A stretch of DNA of 64,000 nucleotides from Merdibacter massiliensis (GTDB taxonomy: Bacteria; Bacillota_I; Bacilli_A; Erysipelotrichales; Erysipelotrichaceae): assembly GCF_900155395.1 (NCBI RefSeq), contig NZ_LT699725.1, positions 124,962 to 188,961 on the forward strand. The letters are read 5' to 3'. A program made the translations under genes and the position numbers. Numbering within the stretch: position 1 is the stretch's first letter; each line of letters starts with the position of its first letter. Below are positions 1-8,059 of the stretch, piece after piece. Below the pieces are notes generated by a model, which did not search any database, was not told the origin of the DNA, and saw nothing but the letters and a program-made list of their open reading frames with translations.

Positions 1-126
1 ACCGATTAATTATGTAGAGGTATTTAGAAATGAAACATTCTTATATTGTTTACAGATAACAGATAGAAAGTTGACTGCTTATTGGGTTTTGTACAAGAAA
101 CAGAGAAATTAGTTCTCGTTAAAATG

Positions 127-1041
127 TTAATAAAGCCCATTATAATTAGGCAAAGGGTAATCAATTTCATAATTTTTGCACAAATTGATAAAGAATTTTG
201 CTGATGAGGTTAACATTTTGTTTTTGTGGTAGATGATTTGGAATTTTCTTTTGAATTCTAATCCTTTTATGTTGATTGCAATCACTAGTCCTTTTTCTAG
301 AGGTCCTACAATCATTCGATGAGGTAAAATGGAGATCCCTAAACCATTGATCACAGCATTTACAAGAGCTGTCGTGCTCATAGCTTCCCAAGTAGGTTCA
401 ATAGAAAAGCCAGCTGCTTCAATAACATTTTCTATTGTTTCTCGGGTTCCGCTTCCATGCTCTCTCAACAGAATATTCTGTTTTTTAAATTCCTCTATAG
501 AAATTTCTTGTGATTGCTTAAACGGTCCGTTAGGAGAACAAATGACAGTGAGGCAATCTTCCATATATTCTTCAGATATAAAATCATGATTATGGACAAC
601 TCCTTCAATTAGAGCAAAATCTAGTTCATTGTTCAATATCTTTTTTTCTAATTGATCTGAGGGACCAATTTGTACCTTTACATTTGTATTGGGATAAATG
701 TTATAAAATTCCTTTACGTAATTTGGTAAAAACTGTGAGCCGATCGTAATGCTGGAACCTATTCTTATCAACCCAATTGAATCCCAGTTTTTCATACTTT
801 TTTCCATGTCATCAAACAGTGTCAGGATATGAGATGCGTATTCCTTGAAGCGATTTCCTGCTTCAGTTATTTTAAGCCGATGGTTAATACGATCAAATAG
901 TGTGATTCCATAATATTGTTCTAATTCTTTAATGGCGATACTAACAGCAGGTTGTGTCATAAGTAATTTTTCAGCAGTTTTACTTGTGTTAAAGTTATTC
1001 TCAATTAATGCGATAAATATTTTTAAATGTCTTAAGGTCAT
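127..1041 (-). CDS. LysR-family transcriptional regulator
   Basis: A 304-residue protein of usual LysR length. The N-terminal 60 residues form the winged helix-turn-helix (MTLRHLKIF start, then TAEKLLMTQPAVSIAIKELE), followed by a periplasmic-binding-protein-like effector domain (about residues 90-295). It is divergent from the chromate transporter pair at 1183-2309 with a 141-base shared intergenic region, the usual layout for a LysR protein controlling its neighbour. The effector is unknown. The start is the only Met giving an intact HTH. Family is clear; its control of the transporter is inference. Confidence 0.9.
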   Translation of the reverse strand: MTLRHLKIFIALIENNFNTSKTAEKLLMTQPAVSIAIKELEQYYGITLFDRINHRLKITEAGNRFKEYASHILTLFDDMEKSMKNWDSIGLIRIGSSITIGSQFLPNYVKEFYNIYPNTNVKVQIGPSDQLEKKILNNELDFALIEGVVHNHDFISEEYMEDCLTVICSPNGPFKQSQEISIEEFKKQNILLREHGSGTRETIENVIEAAGFSIEPTWEAMSTTALVNAVINGLGISILPHRMIVGPLEKGLVIAINIKGLEFKRKFQIIYHKNKMLTSSAKFFINLCKNYEIDYPLPNYNGLY

Positions 1042-1182
1042 TTTGTTTCCTGATGAATAGAATCATCTTTTCCTTTCTGTTTCGATGAATAATTATAAAT
1101 AAATACTAATATATTTTATAAAATTATATTATTTTATTTATAATTATTCAAGTGCTATACTTCAAGTTAAGGAGGAAATTGT
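1042..1182. promoter_or_regulatory. Divergent promoter region with a perfect 17-bp inverted repeat
   Basis: The A+T-rich intergenic region holds a perfect 17-bp inverted repeat, arms 1087-1103 and 1133-1149, separated by 29 bases. Each arm contains the smaller palindrome ATAATTAT. It lies between the lysR and chrA starts, so it is a good candidate for the LysR-protein operator. The chrA ribosome-binding site (AAGGAGG, about 1169) is strong. Confidence 0.55.
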
Positions 1183-1749
1183 ATGGGGAAATATAAAAAA
1201 TTATTCTTGTCAACTTTTGAATTGAGCGCATGTACATTTGGAGGAGGGTTTGTAATCATTCCCTTGATGAGAAAAAAATTTGTCGAAGATCTGCATTGGA
1301 TCGATGAACAGGAAATGTTAGATATGACAGCAATAGCGCAATCTTCACCAGGAGCAATTGCTGTAAATGCATCTATTTTGATAGGATATCGTGTTGCTGG
1401 AGTGTTAGGAGCTTTGATAACGGTTATTGGGACAGTATTACCACCTTTAATTATTATCTCGATTGTTTCAATGTTTTACATTGCATTTCGTGACAATATT
1501 TTTGTGAGCATGGCGATGACTGGAATGCTTGCCGGAGTTGCTGCAGTTATTTGTGATGTTGTATTAAGCATGGGAAAAGATGTTTTTGCAAAAAAAAGAA
1601 TTTTGCCTATTACGGTACTATTGTTGTCATTTATAGCTGTTTATTTTTTTAATGTAAATATTATATTGATAATTCTTTTATGTGGAATTGTTGGTGCTAT
1701 TGATACAGTATATACAGAGAAAAGAATGAATGGGGAGAAAACATTATGA
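1183..1749 (+). CDS. Chromate transporter family protein (first half of a split pair)
   Basis: A 188-residue membrane protein of the CHR (ChrA) family, single-domain type. It has the conserved N-terminal FGGGFVIIPLM segment, a mid-region SPGAIAVNAS motif, and four or more hydrophobic helices. Long ChrA proteins fuse two such domains; here two separate genes supply them, this one and the next, which overlaps by ATGA. The family exports chromate or takes part in anion transport; the substrate in an anaerobic gut organism is not shown. Start chosen from the strong RBS AAGGAGG. Confidence 0.88.
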   Translation: MGKYKKLFLSTFELSACTFGGGFVIIPLMRKKFVEDLHWIDEQEMLDMTAIAQSSPGAIAVNASILIGYRVAGVLGALITVIGTVLPPLIIISIVSMFYIAFRDNIFVSMAMTGMLAGVAAVICDVVLSMGKDVFAKKRILPITVLLLSFIAVYFFNVNIILIILLCGIVGAIDTVYTEKRMNGEKTL

Positions 1750-2309
1750 TTTACTTGCAATTGTTGTGGAGCTTTTTCCAAATCGGATTATTTAGTATTG
1801 GCGGAGGTTATGCAGCTATGCCTCTGATTCAAAATCAGGTTGTAGATTTACATTCTTGGCTGACGATGTCTCAATTTGCAGATATAATGACAATAGCGGA
1901 AATGACACCAGGTCCAATTGCAATAAACTCAGCGACATTTGTTGGAATTCGAACAGCAGGATTATTAGGAGCTATTATTGCAACTATTGGTTGTGTACTT
2001 CCATCATGTGTTATAGTGATGACATTGGCATATGTTTATTATCGTTATCGAGGTCTTTCTATGATACAAGGGATTTTATCAGGACTAAGACCTGCTGTAA
2101 TCGCAATGATTGCTTCGGCATGTTTATCATTGATGACTTTATCGTTTTATGGAAGCAGAACTTTACCACAAGATTTTAGCACAATTAATATATTGCCATT
2201 ATTAATATTTTTGGTAGGTATTTTCATTCTTAGAAAATGGAAACCAAATCCAATTTATGTTATGTTGGGTTCTGGAGTTGCTGGTATTGTATTGTTATCT
2301 ATTTTCTAA
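1746..2309 (+). CDS. Chromate transporter family protein (second half of a split pair)
   Basis: A 187-residue membrane protein homologous to its upstream neighbour and overlapping it by 4 bases (ATGA), so translation is coupled. It shows the family hallmarks FSIGGGYAAMPLIQ near the N-terminus and the TPGPIAINSATFVG motif around residue 55, with several further hydrophobic helices. The two probably form a heterodimeric antiparallel transporter, as proposed for paired short CHR proteins. Confidence 0.88.
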   Translation: MIYLQLLWSFFQIGLFSIGGGYAAMPLIQNQVVDLHSWLTMSQFADIMTIAEMTPGPIAINSATFVGIRTAGLLGAIIATIGCVLPSCVIVMTLAYVYYRYRGLSMIQGILSGLRPAVIAMIASACLSLMTLSFYGSRTLPQDFSTINILPLLIFLVGIFILRKWKPNPIYVMLGSGVAGIVLLSIF

Positions 2310-2327
2310 TGGGAGAATTTTAAGAAT

Positions 2328-2846
2328 ATGAAATATGTAATGAAATCGGGAAGTTTGATGTCTAATGGACAACAACTGGTGTATATTACAGGAAGCTTAG
2401 TGCAAACAGATAAAAAGGTAGTTAACAAAGCTGGTACGGTCCTCTTAGAATTGGATATAGTAGATTTAGAAACAGAAAATTTGGAAGAAGAGTTAGATCA
2501 TCAATATGTGATGTATAATAAAGAAAGAAAGGTCATATTATCAGCATTTCCAGCATATGCCGAAAATAATCGACCTTCAGAAGTGGGATGGCCAGTATGT
2601 AGGATGCCGAAAGTTGATCATGCAATTATCAAAGCTAAAAATAGTGAATATACACTTCAAATGTTAAATAATCAAAATTACTGCTTGTATGATATCAAGA
2701 AAGAAATAATGGTCCAGATATATCATCGAGGTATTGGTGGAGGATGGAATATTGAGACAAAGTGTCAGTTTGAACCAGAAATACTCTGCGGCTTGTTTGT
2801 TTTTTGTAAATATTTAGAAAAAGAAAATGAATTTCTTATTGTATAA
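2328..2846 (+). CDS. Uncharacterised protein linked to the chromate transporter pair
   Basis: A 172-residue soluble protein with no signal peptide or membrane segment. It begins 18 bases after chrA and is therefore probably co-transcribed. It is beta-rich in appearance, with a C-terminal GGGWNIETKCQF segment and a hydrophobic end. The pattern is faintly like LURP-one/tubby-like folds, but I cannot support that from sequence alone. Its role with the transporter is unknown. Confidence 0.6.
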   Translation: MKYVMKSGSLMSNGQQLVYITGSLVQTDKKVVNKAGTVLLELDIVDLETENLEEELDHQYVMYNKERKVILSAFPAYAENNRPSEVGWPVCRMPKVDHAIIKAKNSEYTLQMLNNQNYCLYDIKKEIMVQIYHRGIGGGWNIETKCQFEPEILCGLFVFCKYLEKENEFLIV

Positions 2847-3033
2847 TCAAAACTTCAGAGATCGTAGTTAAGCACGAACCAATAAAAAGTTTCTTCGTAT
2901 CTAAATAAACAGGTTGTTACTTTTTGTATAAAATCTAAAAAGTTTGTTCATGTTAATGGATACAGAAAAGATTCTTAATAGGTTAAAATATTTGTGCTTA
3001 TATATATAAGTAAGGAAAGATTAAGAATTTTTT

Positions 3034-3039
3034 ACATTA
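3034..3039. other. Int-side ICE junction with 6-base coupling sequence ACATTA
   Basis: The Tn916-family right (integrase-side) end begins at 3040. It is preceded by ACATTA and a T-run (3028-3033), matching the T-rich/6-base/A-rich target pattern of this family. At the other end, 26769-26774 reads ATATAA and is followed by ATAAAA. The site lies in the 190-base gap after the unknown gene, so this insertion broke no visible gene. That gap also has a 14-base palindrome at 2997-3010. Confidence 0.6.
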
Positions 3040-3068
3040 AAAACTCACTAAATTTCTGATTATCTTTT

Positions 3069-3162
3069 CATAAGCTGGTAAATGTCGGTATAGCCTGTAT
3101 TTTAGGGCTTTATCGGCATTTTCCTTTGGGAAGATACTCTGCATAAGCTGGCATTTACCAGC
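3069..3162. repeat. Integrase arm-site repeats at the right end of ICE1
   Basis: CATAAGCTGG occurs twice in direct orientation (3069-3078 and 3142-3151). An 11-bp inverted pair, GCTGGTAAATG and CATTTACCAGC, lies at 3074-3084 and 3152-3162. Short repeats just inside the ends are the binding sites of the Int N-terminal domain in Tn916 (DR-2 type). Assignment by position and analogy. Confidence 0.5.
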
Positions 3163-3208
3163 ATGAAAATGCAACCAAAAGTAGTAAATGAGTAGTACAA
3201 TCACCGAT

Positions 3209-4405
3209 TTAAGAAGCAAGAGCCAGTCTTTCAAGTTCTGCTTTCGCTGAATTGAAAGTACCGTGTGCGTAGTACCCTAATGTCATGGTGATGTTTGAAT
3301 GTCCCATGATGTATTGTAGGGTGTTCGGGTTCATTCCTTTGTTTGCCATGTTCGTGCAGTAGGTATGTCTGAATGAGTGCGGTGTGATGTTTGGTAGCTG
3401 GTCTTTATGTGTCTTGTTGTATTTCTTCACAAGCCCACGCAACATACTTTCGTAGTTGCCAGCCACTTTAGGGAAGCCCTTTTGGTTTAGGAACAGGAAA
3501 TTGCTGTAACCATTGATAACGATAGGCTCTGCCTTTCCTCTGTTCTGTAACACTCGCTTAAAGGCTTGATAGGCTCTTTCTGTCATTGGAAGCTGGCGTT
3601 CTCCTTTTTTGGTCTTAGGTGTTTCAATGTAGTAGCCGATTTCGCTGTCTTTCAATAGCTGATGGTCTACATTGATGATACGGTTCGCCATATCAATATG
3701 GACTGTCAGACCGCAAAATTCAGAGATACGAAGCCCCGTTTCCAGAAGAATAACCACTTCATCATAATACTTGCTGTACGTCTTGTCCTGTTCCATAAAG
3801 GCAAGCAATTTTTCTTCCTGCTCTGGCGTGAGAATGACTTTGGGTTCTGAATTATCTTCCAGAACGTCGCTCAATTTGAAGTTAAAAGGATTTTTTCTGA
3901 TACAGTCGTCCTCAATCGCCATATAGAATGACGCTTTCAGAGAACGCTTGTAGTTGCTAATCGTCTTGTAGGAAAAGCCATTCTCATACATTCGCATAGC
4001 CCATTCCTTACCGTCCGATAGCTTCACCGTATCAATGCTCCTTGCACCCAGAGGGTCGTTTTCCAGAATTTTCATAAGATACTGGCGACCTTTTTCTGTG
4101 TTGCGTTTCACATTTTTTCTCTGGCTGTTCTTCTTTGCGTAGAGCTGGCAGACTGTCATTTTCCCACCTATGGTATTGATACCGTCGTCGAGGTCTTTCT
4201 TAATCTTTTTCTGCTTTTCCCTCAATGACAAATCTTCACGTTTCCCAGCGGGTGTCTTGTCTGTCGGAACAAGTTTCCAAGCATAGACAAACTGTGGTTG
4301 CCCGTACATATCGGTATATTTGTAAACGTATCTTCCGTCTTTTCTCTGGCTCTCTCCAAGTCGTAAATTGCGTCCCTTGCTGTCTTTTCTCTTTACATTA
4401 GACAT
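3209..4405 (-). CDS. int: Tn916-type tyrosine integrase
   Basis: A 398-residue protein very similar to Tn916 Int (about 405 residues). It has the N-terminal arm-binding domain (GESQRKDGRYVYKY), a SAM-like core-binding domain around residues 80-180, and a catalytic domain with Arg226 (TGLRISEF), His343 and Arg346 (HSFRH), His369 (GHS) and the nucleophile Tyr379. It excises and integrates the element through 6-base coupling sequences. It follows xis and is the last gene at the right end. All catalytic residues are present, so activity is likely. Confidence 0.97.
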   Translation of the reverse strand: MSNVKRKDSKGRNLRLGESQRKDGRYVYKYTDMYGQPQFVYAWKLVPTDKTPAGKREDLSLREKQKKIKKDLDDGINTIGGKMTVCQLYAKKNSQRKNVKRNTEKGRQYLMKILENDPLGARSIDTVKLSDGKEWAMRMYENGFSYKTISNYKRSLKASFYMAIEDDCIRKNPFNFKLSDVLEDNSEPKVILTPEQEEKLLAFMEQDKTYSKYYDEVVILLETGLRISEFCGLTVHIDMANRIINVDHQLLKDSEIGYYIETPKTKKGERQLPMTERAYQAFKRVLQNRGKAEPIVINGYSNFLFLNQKGFPKVAGNYESMLRGLVKKYNKTHKDQLPNITPHSFRHTYCTNMANKGMNPNTLQYIMGHSNITMTLGYYAHGTFNSAKAELERLALAS

Positions 4406-4484
4406 AGTGCGAAGCTCCTTTCCGTCAAGGAATGAGCCGTTGATACGCTATACTTTATTATACCATACCTACGGCTCGCTGACA

Positions 4485-4688
4485 TTAGATTTCGTCTAAT
4501 GTATCAATGATTTTTTCAAACTGTTTTCGCTTAATCTGCACACGGTTTCCATTCACAATCACCCAGCCAGCGTCGAGGTTTTCCTCTGCCAGCTTACGCA
4601 ATTTCTTTTCCCCGATACGGAAGTATTTTGACGCTTCCTCAATCGTCAGCGTGTACTTCTCCCAGATAGGCACATCAGTATTGTTCAT
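4485..4688 (-). CDS. xis: Excisionase of Tn916 type
   Basis: A 67-residue basic protein with exactly the length of Tn916 Xis and near-identical motifs ([31 protein letters not shown]). It has a winged-helix MerR-like excisionase fold and binds near the element ends to steer Int toward excision. It lies directly upstream of int on the same strand and is probably co-transcribed. Confidence 0.95.
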   Translation of the reverse strand: MNNTDVPIWEKYTLTIEEASKYFRIGEKKLRKLAEENLDAGWVIVNGNRVQIKRKQFEKIIDTLDEI

Positions 4689-5063
4689 AAGTATGCACCC
4701 CCTTTACTGTGTGTCTTATGGAAGCAGACAGACGGCTTTGGCAAGCTCCACTGGCATTTCAGCCATTCCCATTCCTGTGGGCAGAACCGCACCATGCGGA
4801 TGTATCATTATTCTGTGAATACAGGTCGTGGCAAAGCGACTTTTCCAACGGTCACTCTCGGATCACTGCATGGGTCGCTCGCTTCCCCTTATGGAAAAGG
4901 TCGTGGCGTACAGTCCCCGTGGCTCGCTGTATCACAAACGTATCTGTCTGCTTTATTCACTTGTCAAAGAACAGTGGCGAAAGCCATAGGCTCTCATGTG
5001 TAAAAGCAGAGGGCAGGACAGGAAAGAGGGGATTTCAACAAATCATGCCCTGCCATAATTGCT
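4689..5063. promoter_or_regulatory. Gene-free region upstream of xis with a candidate xis/int promoter
   Basis: No convincing gene is seen in these 375 bases; short open frames here lack ribosome-binding sites and family features. On the minus strand a perfect -35 box TTGACA (complement of 4962-4967) is followed after 17-18 bases by a weak -10 region. That position fits a promoter reading into xis and int. Confidence 0.35.
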
Positions 5064-5312
5064 TTATTCTTCTGTTGGAACAGTACCGATATCGAAGTCT
5101 AAAATCATTTTGATAATAGCTTCTCTGATACGCCCTTTAAGCTCCATATCTACTACGATATAAACATTACCGTATTCATCATATAGAGGACGCAAACAGC
5201 ATTTTGATATGTACGGGTCATAAAATGCCAGTATTCTTTCAATAGACTGTTCATTTCCGTCCACAGCAGATGAAATAAGTCGATAGGGTGGAAGTTTGTA
5301 CCCTTTTTTCAT
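5064..5312 (-). CDS. Helix-turn-helix conjugative-transposon regulator (Tn916 orf8 type)
   Basis: An 82-residue protein matching the small HTH-like family next to the orf7 sigma-like protein in Tn916 elements: KLPPYRLISSAVDGNEQSIE, then YDPYI and a C-terminal acidic helix. In Tn916, Orf7 and Orf8 promote transcription through the regulatory region toward xis/int and transfer genes in the circular form. It lies 3 bases downstream of orf7 and is probably translated from the same message. Confidence 0.88.
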   Translation of the reverse strand: MKKGYKLPPYRLISSAVDGNEQSIERILAFYDPYISKCCLRPLYDEYGNVYIVVDMELKGRIREAIIKMILDFDIGTVPTEE

Positions 5313-5315
5313 GTT

Positions 5316-5741
5316 TTATTCACGCTCCTTTGTCAGTGTTTTCTTCAAATTTTGTAAAGCTCTGTAACGGTTTTTAAAAACTCCTGCTCTGGAAATTTTC
5401 TGTGCTTTTGCAATTTCTGTATCGCTCATTTCCAGAAAGTAGTACATCAGAAGATTTTCACGGTTGCGTTCCGATAATTGCTTTAACGCTTCTGAAAGTT
5501 CTTCATCAAGCACTCGGATTTCAACGCCGCATACTTCAAACACGGTATAGTCACTCATGTACTCGTCCCATACAGCCAGCTTTTCAACAACGATTTCTGG
5601 AAGTTCACAGAAAGGAATTTCTTTATCTTTACGACGTTTTAATTCCTTTTTATAATTCCAGATAACGCCCTTAACAGTACGTTTGAGCTTACAGTCAAAC
5701 TGACACTGGATTGTCTTTTGGAAGTCAGACGGTTTCATCAT
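5316..5741 (-). CDS. Sigma-70 region 4-like regulator (Tn916 orf7 type)
   Basis: A 141-residue protein with an N-terminal basic part and a C-terminal sigma-region-4-like helix-turn-helix (RENLLMYYFLEMSDTEIAKAQKISRAGVFKNRY, about residues 92-127). It corresponds to Tn916 Orf7, an activator that upregulates excision and transfer genes when the element is de-repressed. It is transcribed divergently from orf9 at 6266. Length and motif agree with the family. Confidence 0.9.
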   Translation of the reverse strand: MMKPSDFQKTIQCQFDCKLKRTVKGVIWNYKKELKRRKDKEIPFCELPEIVVEKLAVWDEYMSDYTVFEVCGVEIRVLDEELSEALKQLSERNRENLLMYYFLEMSDTEIAKAQKISRAGVFKNRYRALQNLKKTLTKERE

Positions 5742-6265
5742 CTCACCCCCTCTCTGTCCAGACGTAAAAGGTATCTATCCCTCTTTCCGCCCCACATCGG
5801 TACAGGAGTGGGTGATTTGCTAACCTGTATAAGAAAGAAATTCAAAAAAATATTGAACTTCTCATAAATAACAAAAACAGTCAATCAGCACATGAATGTA
5901 CCAACAGACTGTTTTTGCTATGTTTGCGATATGAATTTTTAACTCATGTTTAGGGTGTGCTGACTGGATAACCATTGTAAGGCGGTTATTCAGTTGTGAA
6001 TACTGGCGTGTTCGCTGATACGCAATCATAGCACACCCCCCCTTATCCAGAGCTGTGCCGTGAGTGCAGAAGAAAAGGACAGCTCTGGTTATCCAAAACC
6101 GTCCTAATCAGATTGAAAGACATGGAAAAAGATATTACCTTAGAACGGTTTTTTTTATTTACCGTCAAGGTAATATTGATACGAATTACTAACGCATAAT
6201 ATATGCGCTTTTAACACATTCTAATCATGTGCCATGAAGTATAAACTCATGACAGGTGATTTGAA
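5742..6265. promoter_or_regulatory. orf7-orf9 divergent control region with four nested inverted repeats
   Basis: No gene is seen in 524 bases. Perfect inverted repeats: 5872-5882/5907-5917 (11 bp, T-rich, terminator-like on either strand), 6047-6056/6079-6088 (10 bp), and 6132-6141/6167-6176 (10 bp) with an inner pair ACGGT/ACCGT at 6145-6149/6161-6165. The last lies about 90 bases before orf9. In Tn916 the corresponding region carries the orf7 and orf9 promoters and an antisense control circuit, so these are candidate operators or attenuators. Confidence 0.5.
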
Positions 6266-6628
6266 ATGAGGAAAAAGAAAGACACGCACAGCTTTGATTT
6301 CCGTCCGTTAGGACTGGCAATCAGAGAAGCGAGAGAAAAAGCTGGGCTTTCCCGTAATGATTTAGGCGATAAGGTCTTTTACGGAGAACGTCATATCGCA
6401 GATATTGAGAATATAGGGAAACACCCCAGCTTCCAGTTATTTCATGATTTAGTGACAATGTTCCATATCTCTGTTGATGAATACTTCTATCCGCAGGAGA
6501 AAGCGGAAAAATCTACAATCCGCAGGCAGATAGACGTATCGCTTGATGAACTGACAGATGAAGAACTCAAAATCATTCAAGGAACAATCGACGGTATCAT
6601 GAAATACAAGGGGACGGGAAGCAAATAG
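6266..6628 (+). CDS. XRE-family repressor (Tn916 orf9 type)
   Basis: A 120-residue protein with an N-terminal XRE helix-turn-helix (LGLAIREAREKAGLSRNDLG ... GERHIADIENIGKHPSF, residues 13-55) and a short C-terminal dimerisation part. It is the only plus-strand gene of the element, as in Tn916, where Orf9 is proposed to repress orf7 transcription. It is divergent from orf7/orf8. Start follows the RBS-like AGGTGA at 6254-6259. Confidence 0.9.
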   Translation: MRKKKDTHSFDFRPLGLAIREAREKAGLSRNDLGDKVFYGERHIADIENIGKHPSFQLFHDLVTMFHISVDEYFYPQEKAEKSTIRRQIDVSLDELTDEELKIIQGTIDGIMKYKGTGSK

Positions 6629-6658
6629 GCTTCTCGTTTTCTTTTTCCTCGCATAAGC

Positions 6659-6692
6659 TATCCTGCTGATCTGCTTTGCAGGAAGCAGGATA
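6659..6692. terminator. Hairpin between convergent orf9 and cargo genes
   Basis: Arms TATCCTGCT (6659-6667) and AGCAGGATA (6684-6692) are perfect, with an inner CTGC/GCAG pair in the loop. It sits between the converging ends of orf9 (6628) and the 74-residue gene (6698). Neither side has a strong U-run, so termination is only probable. Confidence 0.45.
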
Positions 6693-6697
6693 AGCAC

Positions 6698-6922
6698 CTA
6701 AATCTTAGTTTTCTTTGTAATTGTGTAAATGTATTCTTCTGGTGTAGGTATCTTATTACCAAAATACTTTTTAAATCGTTTCTGTACCACTGGGTCTTGA
6801 CTATTCATAGAGTTGTCAATATTCTCCTGTATTTCAGCCCTAAACTCTGGTAGCGACAATCCTCTGGCTTTTGCCCCAGCTTTTAAAATAGTTCTCATAT
6901 CTCGTTTTTTAAGACCAATCAT
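6698..6922 (-). CDS. Small protein resembling the C-terminal part of Spo0A
   Basis: A 74-residue basic protein. The spacing of an amphipathic helix (EFRAEIQENIDNS), a D/P-rich turn (SQDPVVQKRFKKYFG) and the ending KIPTPEEYIYTI resembles small Bacillota proteins annotated as Spo0A C-terminal-like, and the last part of the Spo0A DNA-binding domain. No response-regulator domain is present. It is the last gene of the cargo module, 19 bases after the 126-residue gene. Function unknown; the similarity is recalled, not computed. Confidence 0.5.
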   Translation of the reverse strand: MIGLKKRDMRTILKAGAKARGLSLPEFRAEIQENIDNSMNSQDPVVQKRFKKYFGNKIPTPEEYIYTITKKTKI

Positions 6923-6941
6923 TTTGTCACCTCATTACCGA

Positions 6942-7322
6942 TTAGATTAGAAAAGAATTTATAATCGCTATAACAGATTTATCAAATACGCTAACTTTAT
7001 GCCTTGTTACTAAATTGACAGTATCGTTAATTGAAGTCAAGTTACCATTTTCCAAAAAAGCTAGGCAATTACATTCTAATGCAATGATAACTTTGTCTAA
7101 TGTCCAGCAAGAGGATAAAGCTATCCTATGAAAGATTGCACATTCTTGTAGTTCACTTAAAATAATATCTTTATCAGCGTCCATATCTAAAATTGCAATA
7201 TTCTCTAAAGAGCCGTTATTTATCGGGAGTAAATAATTCTGTATCTGTTGAAAAATCGCTAACCCTTGATAATCTGTAATATATTCAACGTTTAAATTTG
7301 TAAGAGAGAATACCTTAATCAT
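6942..7322 (-). CDS. Unknown 126-residue protein coupled to the ABC transporter
   Basis: Translation starts 2 bases after the ABC permease stop, so the two are tightly coupled. The protein is soluble, without signal peptide or membrane helix, of mixed alpha/beta character, with several Cys residues (HRIALSSCWTL, IALECNCLAFL). I do not recognise a family. Position suggests a regulatory, immunity or accessory role for the ABC-2 exporter. Confidence 0.6.
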   Translation of the reverse strand: MIKVFSLTNLNVEYITDYQGLAIFQQIQNYLLPINNGSLENIAILDMDADKDIILSELQECAIFHRIALSSCWTLDKVIIALECNCLAFLENGNLTSINDTVNLVTRHKVSVFDKSVIAIINSFLI

Positions 7323-7324
7323 TA

Positions 7325-8059
7325 TTAGCCTTTCATTCTGCGTTTAAAGATAATAACAGACGGAATGATAAGTACCAGAGCGTATCCTAAAACCCATACA
7401 AGCTGTAATGGTATATCTGAAAAATTACCGTTTATTGCATAATTTACCGCATTTACTGCATGACTGAATGGTAGTAAATCGCAGACCGTTTTGAATGTAC
7501 CACCAATCATATCCAATGATAAGACAGCACCACTTAAAAACACTGTTGCATTCACTAAGATTGTTCCAAATCCATTGACCGCATTATTTGTTGAAAGTAC
7601 ACTACCAATAAATAAGCCAAAACTGATAAATAATATCGCCACTGGAATTAAGGTCAAAATAGCTATAAAAATATTTATATTTAATTCTAATCCGAAGAAC
7701 AGAGCTACACCAAAACAGCAAACAGCCTGTAAAATTGCAAGCGGAATTATAGGTATAGAATATCCTAAGATGTAATCAATTCCCTTCATAGGTGACGCAA
7801 ATAATCGGGTTAGGAAAGAACTATTCCTATCGGTGGACATCAACGTACCTACAAAGGTACTTAGAAACGCCATTCCTAAAATCGTCATACTCGGTGCAAA
7901 ATTTTGGACTTCAAATACATCAGCCATTCCACCGATACTTTCTTTCATCAAAGCTAACGCAATAATCAGCAAAACAGGAAATCCGAGACACATGAGAATA
8001 CTCATGGGATCTCGCACAATTTCTTTAAAATTACGTCCTGTAAAAATAGTAAATCTCAT
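7325..8059 (-). CDS. ABC-2 type transporter permease
   Basis: A 244-residue protein with six predicted membrane segments. The N-terminal cytoplasmic part (FTGRNFKEIVRDP) is typical of ABC-2 permeases, followed by helices near residues 20-40, 55-75, 95-120, 130-150, 160-185 and 215-235. It overlaps the ATPase gene by 4 bases. Family members export drugs, lipids or peptides, or give bacteriocin immunity; the substrate is unknown here. It is part of the cassette that replaces tet(M). Confidence 0.9.
   Translation of the reverse strand: MRFTIFTGRNFKEIVRDPMSILMCLGFPVLLIIALALMKESIGGMADVFEVQNFAPSMTILGMAFLSTFVGTLMSTDRNSSFLTRLFASPMKGIDYILGYSIPIIPLAILQAVCCFGVALFFGLELNINIFIAILTLIPVAILFISFGLFIGSVLSTNNAVNGFGTILVNATVFLSGAVLSLDMIGGTFKTVCDLLPFSHAVNAVNYAINGNFSDIPLQLVWVLGYALVLIIPSVIIFKRRMKG

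Noticed and set aside
2847..3033. Possible displaced nrdA 3' end left of ICE1 (would indicate an inversion)
   Set aside because: The sequence has stops and no resemblance to the NrdA C-terminus on either strand.
3037..3234. 65-residue minus-strand open frame at the right end of ICE1
   Set aside because: It crosses the element boundary, covers the Int arm repeats and overlaps the int 3' end; no RBS or family similarity.
4709..5113. 134-residue plus-strand open frame upstream of xis
   Set aside because: Opposite to all neighbouring genes, no RBS, composition of non-coding DNA, and overlaps orf8.
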